Positions 34,401 through 40,315 of a stretch of 40,315 bases of DNA are shown piece by piece. The stretch spans positions 1-40,315 of the forward strand of contig PQXC01000015.1 in NCBI GenBank assembly GCA_003194435.1, written 5' to 3'. Each line of letters starts with the position of its first letter. Within the stretch, counting starts at the first letter, position 1. Made by a program: the position numbers and the translations under genes. A model generated the notes under the pieces. That model made no database searches. It saw nothing but the letters and a program-made list of their open reading frames with translations, and had not been told where the DNA came from. The stretch is from Candidatus Methanophagaceae archaeon (GTDB lineage: Archaea; Halobacteriota; Syntropharchaeia; Alkanophagales; Methanospirareceae).

Positions 34401-35644
34401 CATCACGCCGCTTGAACGAGCCAAGAAGACCCTCCCGAAAAGATGAATACCGCTTCGATTTATCACTTGCTCAGCGTTGGATATTCAAGAGGGTTTTGGA
34501 TTTGGGCTGGACTGTAAAGCGATTTGGTCGGTTTGACAGAAATATAGACCAATATTTTAATTATGGAAGAGAAGCACATAAACCCGAAAGGATAGGTAAG
34601 AAATACCAGTGGATTGCATATCATGAATTTCTAGCTCGAATTTCGGATAATTTCGAGTTTAAGGGTAATTCGTGGTCTAATAGAGTCGAGAGATATGAGG
34701 GGCCATGGCAGATAGATTATGTTAGAGATATCGATCCTTCCTGCCTCATCAAAAAGACTGAACGTCAGGAATGGCAACCTCATACAAATACGTGGTGGTT
34801 TCCATCCTCATACAATGCCTGGGATTCAGAACCCGATGATGTTAAATGGCTTAAAAGTTCTAAAGACCTCCCTGCCATTGAACCGCTCATAGAAGTAACA
34901 AATCCAGAAGATGGGTCACGGTGGCTTGTCTTAGAAGCTTCTTATAGATGGGAACAACCAACCCCTCCCGGGCAAGAGCGATACGAGATTCCACGGCGAG
35001 AGATATGGTATATGCTTAAGAGCTACATTGTGGAAAAGTCCGATATGGATGAGTTGTTTGATTGGGCTAAGAAACAGAATTTCATGGGCTATTGGATGCC
35101 TGAATCTCATGAGACTACGCAAGTTTTCCTTGGTGAGTTCTTTTGGTCACCTGCCTTTGAATATCACAACATTCCTTATTTTCACCATGAGGGATGGACT
35201 CGCGGATATGACAATAAAATCCCTAAAAAGGTGCTAGTAACAACAGACCAGTACATGCAGGAATACAGTGGTTATGATTGTTCGATCGATGAAACAATCA
35301 AGATATATTTACCAGCTAAGTGGATTGTGGACAATATGTGCTTGCGTTGGAATGGAGTTGAAGGGCATTTCTATGATAACCAGGGCAACTTAATCGCATT
35401 TGATCCCTCGGTTAGAACCCCAGGGCCAGGGGCATTGCTCATAAACCGGGATGTTTTTCTGAAATTCCTAAATGACAATGACTATGATCTCTTGTGGACT
35501 ATTCTTGGTGAGAAAAACATTATCGGTGGTAGACTATCTCCTGAGGATTGGAAAGGCAGACTGGAACTTACTGGTACATATAGAATACATCAACACAATC
35601 TAGAGGGAGTAGTAAATGCAAAATTCATTTCGAGGGAAGGATAG
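31445..35644 (+). CDS. Avs-like STAND NTPase with N-terminal Mrr-like nuclease (putative antiviral sensor)
   Basis: 1399 residues. About 1-175 form a PD-(D/E)xK nuclease of Mrr type: Glu20 in AAFEELCC, Asp45/Glu49 in PPDAGVECYW and the catalytic Gln63-x-Lys65 in WGWQAKFF. A linker leads to a STAND/NACHT-type ATPase with Walker A GGPGTGKT (324-331) and Walker B LILIDALDE (394-402), followed by a winged-helix part ending in the STAND-typical HFSYERFADHLIAKYLL. Roughly 640-930 looks like helical repeats. The last ~450 residues are rich in Trp and Tyr (WQPHTNTWWFP; KYQWIAYHEFLARISDNF) and not recognised. Nuclease-STAND-repeat is the plan of Avs antiphage proteins, Avs4 being the Mrr-type example. 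Base and codon use (many CGT/CGA Arg codons, lower GC) differ from neighbours, suggesting transfer. Confidence 0.75.
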   Translation: MSINWQNLRPWNGSQNAAFEELCCQLASYEKAPQDSIFIRKAPPDAGVECYWKLPNGDEWGWQAKFFLSPPDNNQWGQLDESVKKALEKHPRLTSYTICLPIDRQDPRIKSQKWFMDKWNEHVRKWQEWARRKGISIGFKYWGEHEIWERLSREEHRGRRFFWFNKELFSQQWFENRIEEAVANVGPCYTELNVELPIARLFDGLGRTPDFYTRVKDLCGKIRATYNKAQSRRALEVAKDEFESLQEVVNQVLSTADSTENAEIALIDWERIDKSAQKCINLARDYIQNELIRNELIRNLVKLKDFALSKEAHLSNVPALLLVGGPGTGKTHLFCDVAKRRIRSGFPTVLLLGGHFNKDEPWSQIIKLLGLSCTKEEFLGALEAAAQARGIRALILIDALDEGEGRNIWHKHLAGMLTTLSRYPWIGIAVSVESSYESMVIPKHLVPNRLIKNTHYGFAGHEYQATKTFFGRYGIVRPSIPRLVPEFQNPLFLKLFCLGLNNRGLTRVPPGLRGITAVFNFFVESINEKLSKPEYLDFDPKSQIVQKAVEKLAEVMADKSSRWLSREEAQAIVNAFLPGKGYERSLFRHMISEGLLAEDRFRVSDRKWCEGIHFSYERFADHLIAKYLLDKYLDPEHPLDSFQPDQPLGSLVKDEQTCWRNRGLIEAFSIQIPERIKKELPELAPYCAGYRPIREAFVESLIWRDPKAITGATLNYLKHIIKYQDTYEQFLNALLTVASNPDHPFNADFLHNNLMKFELAERDARWSIFLHYQYGKQGAVDRLVDWAWSPEDKSHINDESIRLCAIALAWFLTTSNRYLRDRATKALVSLLTNRIHVLRQVIRKFLKVNDPYVLERLFAVAYGCAMRSIDNNAIAELAKDVYEWIFKDGTPPPHILLRDYARGVIELALHRGIKLDINVEKIRPPYKSEWPSFKIPTEEELKKYGEWQEGMRDEERARVDLYDSVMGFEDFARYIIGTNSGHFNWSSRRLNEPRRPSRKDEYRFDLSLAQRWIFKRVLDLGWTVKRFGRFDRNIDQYFNYGREAHKPERIGKKYQWIAYHEFLARISDNFEFKGNSWSNRVERYEGPWQIDYVRDIDPSCLIKKTERQEWQPHTNTWWFPSSYNAWDSEPDDVKWLKSSKDLPAIEPLIEVTNPEDGSRWLVLEASYRWEQPTPPGQERYEIPRREIWYMLKSYIVEKSDMDELFDWAKKQNFMGYWMPESHETTQVFLGEFFWSPAFEYHNIPYFHHEGWTRGYDNKIPKKVLVTTDQYMQEYSGYDCSIDETIKIYLPAKWIVDNMCLRWNGVEGHFYDNQGNLIAFDPSVRTPGPGALLINRDVFLKFLNDNDYDLLWTILGEKNIIGGRLSPEDWKGRLELTGTYRIHQHNLEGVVNAKFISREG
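32312..32341 (+). repeat. 15-bp tandem duplication in the Avs-like gene
   Basis: GAATTGATAAGAAAT occurs twice in direct tandem, in frame, giving NELIR twice in the linker just before the ATPase domain (residues about 290-299). Probably a recent slippage event that lengthens the helix there. Confidence 0.85.
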
Positions 35645-35656
35645 AGTGCAACTTCA

Positions 35657-35734
35657 TATAACAGCGGATAAAAGGGAAATCAAAGATTTCCCCAAATTGC
35701 CTTCGGCAACTTCTTTTATTCGCAATACGTTATA
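35657..35734 (+). repeat. attC-like foldable recombination site downstream of the Avs-like gene
   Basis: The element is bounded by TATAAC (35657-35662) and its exact complement GTTATA (35729-35734). Next comes an 11-bp stem, GCGGATAAAAG (35664-35674) with CTTTTATTCGC (35713-35723), one G-T pair. Inside are two hairpins: GGAAATC-AAA-GATTTCC (35675-35691) and TTGCC-TTC-GGCAA (35697-35709). Unpaired spacers of 1 and 5 bases separate the two outer stems. The ends, length (78 bp), nested boxes and position 12 bp after a stop codon match an integron attC site, with ends like those of Vibrio repeats. The uneven spacers are not classical. It could instead be an unrelated hairpin element. Confidence 0.55.
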
Positions 35735-35855
35735 CGCAATCGGCTTCGGGACTCTGATAATCTATAAAAAGCAAATTAGCAATATTAAAGAAGGCTGAGG
35801 CTGAGTCAAGGGGATATAGATTGCTTAACCGAACACACATGAAACGCACATAATT

Positions 35856-38552
35856 TCAGAATCGCAATCTTAGTGTAACAATCTCAAAAGGCTTCACATT
35901 CAATTTTATACGCTTACCCTCTATCTGCAGCCCTTTACTAACTTCTTCATCCTCATATTCCAGTAGATTCACAACCTTGACCTCGGCGGGCTCTCTGAAG
36001 AACGTTATCTCCGCATCTGTATCTTCTCCCGCCGCTTCATAGAATCTCAGAATTATACCATCACCGTCATCCGCAACTTTCAATGCCGATAGAACCACAT
36101 TCTCTGGCTCAATACTCAAGAAACTCCTCTCATGCGGGAGCTTCTTACCCTCTCTCAATTGCATCCCATACAGAGCACAATTGAACTCCTGCGCCTGCCG
36201 GTAGCTATAAGCGCTCTTCCAATCGCCACGATGCGGATAAATGGCATATCTAAATGTGTATCTTCTCAACTCGCGTGCATCCGGTACCGGGATTGCAGGT
36301 CCGGTCTTGCCATCAGAGGATAGCATGGAGACGCTTCTGAGCAATGTCAAATATAGAGCGCCATCTCTCACCTCGCTCTCGGGCGTACCACTGTGTATCA
36401 CCGTTAAGCCCAAGCCTTTACCCTTGCCCTTACCCTTATCCGCATCAGAATAATCGAACCATCTAAGAGAGGGAAAAGCTCCACAGGGCTTCTCAACCCA
36501 TTCCTCACCATCCTCTGGCTTATAATACCACATATCCGTTGGACGCGATACAGCGCCAAACTGAGAGCCGCAGACATAGGTGGGCGATTTCATGGCTGTG
36601 GAGAACCTGACCCTGAGTCGTGCTCTTGGATGTTTGTCCACCACGTTCGTAACGAAGTCTATTCGCGGGATGTCTTTGTAAACAATTATCTTCTTTGTGC
36701 ATTCGAGGAATCTATGTCGCCACATAAGCGGCGGGAGTTTATCAGTGAGTCTATAAGGCCAGCGGAGTGAGAAATAATCGGTCTCCACATTAATAACTCG
36801 CCTCAGCGGGCTCTTCGTTATGTAAAAGTTCTTCACCCTGAAAGCACCATATTTTATCCCCTCTCCACTCTCGGTCTTCAGGGGGATATCCAGCATCTGC
36901 CGGTGGTAATAAAGGTCGCCCGCTTCTTCCTCCAGCACCAGCTCGTTTCCCATGCATACCTCCTCGCGCTTCTCGCCCCCGTCAATAGATACTGTTATAA
37001 GACCCGTAGCGGGCTCTATCTCCACGCCAAAGAACCTGTTCTCTATCGTATTGCCCCTGATGAGTATGAAATTCGGGTCAAAACGGTACCGCTTGGGCTC
37101 TCGTTCCAGTATCTTATACACCTTATATCCCATCGGAGGCACTGTGGGGACGAAACCTATTCGTGCGTAACGCAATGAGTCATCTTCATACCTTGCGAAC
37201 TTTATTATCTCCACATCTATCTCCTCTTCACCGCTCTTTAACCCTTTTATCGTTACCACCTTGCCCTTATCGAATGTCAAATCCATCTCTATCCAGTTCT
37301 TCACTTCCCATGAGAGCGAGTTAAACACGATTATATCACCAATATCGCCACCATCGGCACTCTCTCCCTTTCCTGATTTATGCTCTCTCTCACTCTCACT
37401 CTCTATTATTCGTGAATGCACACGAGCACAGCGATTGGACATCTCAGCGGTGATGAAACCTCGATATTGCTTCACTTCTTCATAACCACGGTCCATACCG
37501 GTACCGGGAACGACATCATGAAACGCAATGAATAGTATCTTCCGCCAGCAGTTCCTCAACTCTTCATAAGGGAAATAACTATCCACGAGCGATGCGAGAG
37601 TAGCCCATCGTTCGCAACATGTCAACCAGCTCTCGTATTCACAGAGTCCCTGTTTTATCCACATCCTGCTCGAACTACAATTTGGGAAGACCTCCGAGTA
37701 CCGCCCTGAGTACATCTCACCTCTTCGCACTTCCAGCTCCAGTTTCTTCTCCTTTAGCTCGGTCTCTAACGACTCGAAGAATTCTCGTGGCGTTGCTATC
37801 TTCAGCTCCGCTATATCTCCCCTCTCCTTATTCCAGGCATTCACCACCTCCGGGGTCTCTGGCTGTGGTAGTGTAACGCCACTACCGGAAGGCATCAGGA
37901 TATGTGAAGTTGCAGCAACCTCTTTCAGCTTCTTATAGCTCTCCTCCAGCTTCGTCAGGTCCAGACCCGCCCTGTAACCCAGCGGCATCCAGTGTGTCAA
38001 AATCCGTGTGCCGTCAAGCCCTTCCCACAGGAATTCCGATGGCTTCCTCTTCGGGACTCCTCTCCTGAATGCAACATATCTGTAACCGGATTTCCGGTAT
38101 ATCTGTGGTAGCTGAGCATTCAAGCCAAAACTATCTGCCTGCCACATCACCGGGACGTCAACACCAAACTTCTGCTTCACGTATCTCTTACCCTCCGCTA
38201 TCTCTCTTATAAGCGTCTCACCGTCCGGGAGCATTGTATCTGCCATCAGGTATTCACCATCGGCAATCTCGATCTTACCCCTCTTTATCTGTTCTGCAAT
38301 CCGTGTGAATAGCTCTGGATACCGCTTCTCCAGCTCCTCAAGCAGGAAAGTCTGCTCAATAAGGAACTTGTAATCGGTCTCCTCAACGAGCCTGGCAACT
38401 TCACGCAGTATCAGCATGAGATTGATATAGAAGTAATCCTCCTTTGTAAAGACCCAGATGGCGTCATAATGTGTGTGTGGCACGAGATAAATAGTATCTT
38501 TCTCTTTACCATTCTCTTTTGTCTCCTTCTCCTCTTCTCTCGTCATCTTCAT
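35856..38552 (-). CDS. GH38 alpha-mannosidase
   Basis: 898-residue glycoside hydrolase of family 38, which removes alpha-linked mannose with retention and needs zinc. The N-terminal catalytic domain has LVPHTHYDAIW (zinc ligands His28 and Asp30) and MWQADSFGLNAQLPQIYRKSG in part, with the nucleophile Asp140. The further metal-binding His is in AFHDVVPGTGMDRGYEE. The C-terminal half is the usual beta-sandwich. No signal peptide or membrane helix, so it is cytoplasmic and more likely serves turnover of mannose glycans or a mannose-containing solute than outside digestion. A short Lys/Gly repeat (GKGKGKGLG) lies near residue 710. Monocistronic; its end is 121 bp from the attC-like element. Confidence 0.9.
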   Translation of the reverse strand: MKMTREEEKETKENGKEKDTIYLVPHTHYDAIWVFTKEDYFYINLMLILREVARLVEETDYKFLIEQTFLLEELEKRYPELFTRIAEQIKRGKIEIADGEYLMADTMLPDGETLIREIAEGKRYVKQKFGVDVPVMWQADSFGLNAQLPQIYRKSGYRYVAFRRGVPKRKPSEFLWEGLDGTRILTHWMPLGYRAGLDLTKLEESYKKLKEVAATSHILMPSGSGVTLPQPETPEVVNAWNKERGDIAELKIATPREFFESLETELKEKKLELEVRRGEMYSGRYSEVFPNCSSSRMWIKQGLCEYESWLTCCERWATLASLVDSYFPYEELRNCWRKILFIAFHDVVPGTGMDRGYEEVKQYRGFITAEMSNRCARVHSRIIESESEREHKSGKGESADGGDIGDIIVFNSLSWEVKNWIEMDLTFDKGKVVTIKGLKSGEEEIDVEIIKFARYEDDSLRYARIGFVPTVPPMGYKVYKILEREPKRYRFDPNFILIRGNTIENRFFGVEIEPATGLITVSIDGGEKREEVCMGNELVLEEEAGDLYYHRQMLDIPLKTESGEGIKYGAFRVKNFYITKSPLRRVINVETDYFSLRWPYRLTDKLPPLMWRHRFLECTKKIIVYKDIPRIDFVTNVVDKHPRARLRVRFSTAMKSPTYVCGSQFGAVSRPTDMWYYKPEDGEEWVEKPCGAFPSLRWFDYSDADKGKGKGKGLGLTVIHSGTPESEVRDGALYLTLLRSVSMLSSDGKTGPAIPVPDARELRRYTFRYAIYPHRGDWKSAYSYRQAQEFNCALYGMQLREGKKLPHERSFLSIEPENVVLSALKVADDGDGIILRFYEAAGEDTDAEITFFREPAEVKVVNLLEYEDEEVSKGLQIEGKRIKLNVKPFEIVTLRLRF

Positions 38553-38722
38553 CTTAATGAAATAGGAAGTATGGATGAGAGAATAAAAAAGTTTACTATA
38601 AGAGAAAGGGAATTTTACATGATATGAATATGAAATATAGTCATTCCAATAATGAATCGCAACTAATAAACCACGAGATCCCGGGAGATTAGTACAAGAA
38701 ATGGTAGTTAATACAGGATAAA

Positions 38723-38831
38723 AGCATCAATATAATGCTGAAATGGGATTTCTATTATTGCTCTCACGTGAAATAAACCCTTTCAGGGTTTTCGGGGACG
38801 TAGGCAGAGCCCACGATGTGTAATCTTGTGG
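38723..38831 (+). mobile_element. Decayed right end of an IS200/IS605-type element (TnpB guide-RNA-like)
   Basis: Three hairpins follow one another: AGCAT/ATGCT (38723-38739), AAACCCT-TTC-AGGGTTT (38775-38791) and CCACGA/TTGTGG (38811-38831). They are joined by TTCGGGGACGTAGGCAGAGCCCACG. Archaeal IS605-family elements, as I remember them, end in a GGGGACGTAGGAAGCCCACG-type sequence plus a terminal hairpin that also forms the end of the TnpB guide RNA. No tnpB frame is nearby, and the last hairpin has imperfect pairing, so this is a solo remnant. It ends exactly at the base before the DUF488 stop codon. Confidence 0.5.
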
Positions 38832-39311
38832 TTACTTTTCGGAAATACTATAATCTCCGATAGCCTCATAGAGGCTCTTCTGCTTATCATTACGCCTTTT
38901 GTGCTCGTAGCTCCTCTGCTCGTCTATTATGTGTATTACGGTATGACCCCGTTCGGTAAGTGCATCGGCAATGAACCTGCGATGACAGCGGAAGAAGAGA
39001 AGTTCTGCACACATAATTGCCACCCTTCTTGATGCTGCGAGCTGTTCGAGACGGAGCAATCCCTTCTCAAAATCTTCTGTTCTCATGTATTGCCTGTAAC
39101 CACCCGTTCGGTAGCCACCAAGCTCAATAATGTGATTATATTCGATACCACAGCGATTCAAAGTCTCCTTTAGAACCTCCTGCTTGAAATGCCTGTGCCT
39201 GGAAGTGGGGAATCGCCTCACATCCGCTATTACCTCTATCTTATATGCCATAAGCAGATGTAAAAACTCCTCTATACTCCTGTTACTCGTTCCAACAGTC
39301 CATATCTTCAA
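38832..39311 (-). CDS. DUF488 family protein
   Basis: 159-residue member of the DUF488 family. Landmarks are IWTVGTSNRSIEEFLHLL, VIADVRRFPTSRHRHF, ELGGYR, MCAELLFFRCHRRFIADAL and GHTVIHII. The conserved CAE...CHR cysteines and Arg/His residues suggest an enzyme, but the activity is not known to me. The only in-frame start near the family's normal N-terminus is TTG at 39311, two bases after the isopentenyl phosphate kinase stop, so the two are probably cotranscribed. The stop codon abuts a decayed insertion-sequence end, so the last residues may have changed. Confidence 0.85.
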   Translation of the reverse strand: MKIWTVGTSNRSIEEFLHLLMAYKIEVIADVRRFPTSRHRHFKQEVLKETLNRCGIEYNHIIELGGYRTGGYRQYMRTEDFEKGLLRLEQLAASRRVAIMCAELLFFRCHRRFIADALTERGHTVIHIIDEQRSYEHKRRNDKQKSLYEAIGDYSISEK

Positions 39312-39313
39312 TT

Positions 39314-40153
39314 TTAATCACTATGATGCTGATGCCGTGATATAACGGTGCCAAGCCCCCGCTCGCCCCTTAATGCCCGCTTTACATAGCCCTTTCGACC
39401 ACTCAGTATCTCACATTCTATACCCATCTTCGCAATCTCCAATAGCTGGTACACTTTCTCACGCATTCCTCCTGTGACATCAATAGAATATGATCCACCA
39501 AGGCATGAGTCCAGCTCCTGCTGCTTGAGATTCTCAACCGTGATCTCCGGGATAAGTCGCGCTTCATTATCAAGCATAGGGTCCGAAGTGTAGACTCCAC
39601 CGACCTGCTCAAAACACAGTACCCGGGCTGGTCGTATATAATTACAAAGATGCTTCAGGATTTGTTCGGTGGATATAACCGTGCAGCCTCTTACATCATC
39701 GAATACACAGTCACCAAAGACCACCGGGATGAATCCGTTCTTTATAGAACTCGCCAATGGCTCGAAGAAGATGCGTGCTATTTCACCATCCACAGCCATG
39801 CAACACGCTGATGGCTGAATGGAGACGGCATTAAGTCCATAATCTATCATTAAATCCACTATAATTCTGTTCAATGTTGATGCTGAATTCTGACACAATG
39901 CAAAACCGCGTGCGCTGGCAGCATGAATAAGTCCTTCGGCGGTTCTAAAAGCTTTAGCAATTGGATGCGGGAAGGAGCCACCGCCATGCCCTACGAGTAA
40001 ATTCAATTCTGATTCGCTATCAATCACTTCTTTTAACTCTTTCACTACTCTCTTTAAAGTATCATAGTTTATTGTGTGTGGTGCATTCTTATCTGTAATT
40101 AATGAACCACCTAACTTGATGAAGATGGTCTTCCCTGATATTTTTTCCAGCAT
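39314..40153 (-). CDS. ipk: Isopentenyl phosphate kinase
   Basis: Amino-acid-kinase-fold enzyme that phosphorylates isopentenyl phosphate to isopentenyl diphosphate, the last step of the archaeal mevalonate route to membrane lipids. Visible motifs are IFIKLGGSLITDK with Lys13, LVGHGGGSFPHP with catalytic His63 (most relatives have SFGHP), GDCVFDDVRGCTVISTEQI, VGGVYTSDP and the nucleotide loop DVTGGMREKV. 279 residues, near normal length. ATG start. Other mevalonate genes are not in the window. Confidence 0.9.
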   Translation of the reverse strand: MLEKISGKTIFIKLGGSLITDKNAPHTINYDTLKRVVKELKEVIDSESELNLLVGHGGGSFPHPIAKAFRTAEGLIHAASARGFALCQNSASTLNRIIVDLMIDYGLNAVSIQPSACCMAVDGEIARIFFEPLASSIKNGFIPVVFGDCVFDDVRGCTVISTEQILKHLCNYIRPARVLCFEQVGGVYTSDPMLDNEARLIPEITVENLKQQELDSCLGGSYSIDVTGGMREKVYQLLEIAKMGIECEILSGRKGYVKRALRGERGLGTVISRHQHHSD

Positions 40154-40199
40154 GATGATAAAAATATAAAAAATCTTCCTTAATTTATAATTTACTATT

Positions 40200-40213
40200 A
40201 GGTCATATGACCT
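40200..40213. promoter_or_regulatory. 14-bp perfect palindrome, possible operator
   Basis: AGGTCATATGACCT reads the same on both strands. It lies in the divergent spacer, 47 bp upstream of the isopentenyl phosphate kinase ATG and 67 bp before the partial gene at the right edge. A further TATA-like GATATAAAG lies at 40239-40247 on the plus strand. Confidence 0.4.
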
Positions 40214-40279
40214 CCTCTACATAGCACATATAGAAACACGATATAAAGAGGCATTTCGAATTGAGAGGAGGCAAAATGA

Positions 40280-40315
40280 ATGAAAGGGGATAAGAATAGA
40301 AGTGCATCTGAGAGG
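40280..40315 (+). CDS. Start of an unidentified gene, cut by the window end
   Basis: An ATG at 40280 is preceded by GAGAGGAGG (40263-40270), a strong ribosome binding site, and is open to the window end (MKGDKNRSASER). An ATG four bases earlier hits a stop after five codons. Too short to identify. Confidence 0.45.
   Translation, partial: MKGDKNRSASER

Noticed and set aside
35616-35798. Short plus-strand frame over the attC-like element
   Set aside because: It starts inside the end of the Avs-like gene and runs through the hairpins; the inverted repeats explain the sequence better than coding.
38826-39032. 68-codon plus-strand frame
   Set aside because: It lies antisense to the DUF488 gene and has no motif support.

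Overview
The window is chromosomal DNA from a euryarchaeon of the methanogen/alkane-oxidiser lineage. The evidence is an archaeal ribosomal operon with eIF1 and RNase P protein genes inside it, archaeosine tRNA-guanine transglycosylase, Spt5/SecE, Alba, an isopentenyl phosphate kinase, a tRNA gene without encoded CCA, TATA-type promoters, GGTGA-type ribosome binding sites, and above all a methanogenesis marker protein 15 homologue. My best guess is ANME-1 / Methanophagales or a close relative; that placement is inference.

Positions 1-10 kb are mostly a minus-strand block. It runs tgtA, then rpl3-rpl4-rpl23-rpl2-rps19-rpl22-rps3-rpl29-eIF1-rnp1-rps17. Instead of continuing into rpl14 and the rest of the usual superoperon, it then switches to mmp15 and hisF. 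A nicotinamidase-like gene lies upstream of tgtA. From 10 to 14 kb there are endonuclease V, an agmatinase-like enzyme, nadC, nadX and a UPF0280 (ApbE-like) gene, so three NAD(P)-related genes cluster here. From 14 to 22.4 kb there are a long coiled-coil protein, glyA, pyrB (without pyrI next to it), alba, hisI, an AglJ/DPM-type glycosyltransferase, spt5, secE, ftsZ, a tRNA-Leu(GAG) and larC.

From 22.4 to 29.9 kb is a regulatory and membrane section: an orphan receiver, a KaiC/GvpD-like ATPase with a winged-helix gene, an MthK-like potassium channel, an unassigned ATP-grasp enzyme, a hinge-less SMC-like ATPase and hemD.

From about 29.9 to 35.8 kb is an AT-richer accessory island, the most unusual part. 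It begins with a SatD-family gene coupled to a small membrane protein; the SatD N-terminus resembles a palm/GGDEF fold and its C-terminus carries an HTH. After a 447-bp poorly explained gap comes a 1399-residue protein with an Mrr-like nuclease, a STAND/NACHT-type ATPase, an alpha-solenoid and an unusual Trp-rich C-terminus. This is the architecture of Avs-type antiviral sensors. Twelve bases after its stop codon is a 78-bp foldable element ending in TATAAC...GTTATA. It looks like an integron attC site, so the immune gene may have arrived as a gene cassette.

From 35.8 to the end there are a GH38 alpha-mannosidase, a decayed IS200/IS605-type right end, a DUF488 gene, isopentenyl phosphate kinase, a 14-bp palindrome and the start of one more gene. 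All family calls come from reading motifs; no database search was possible.
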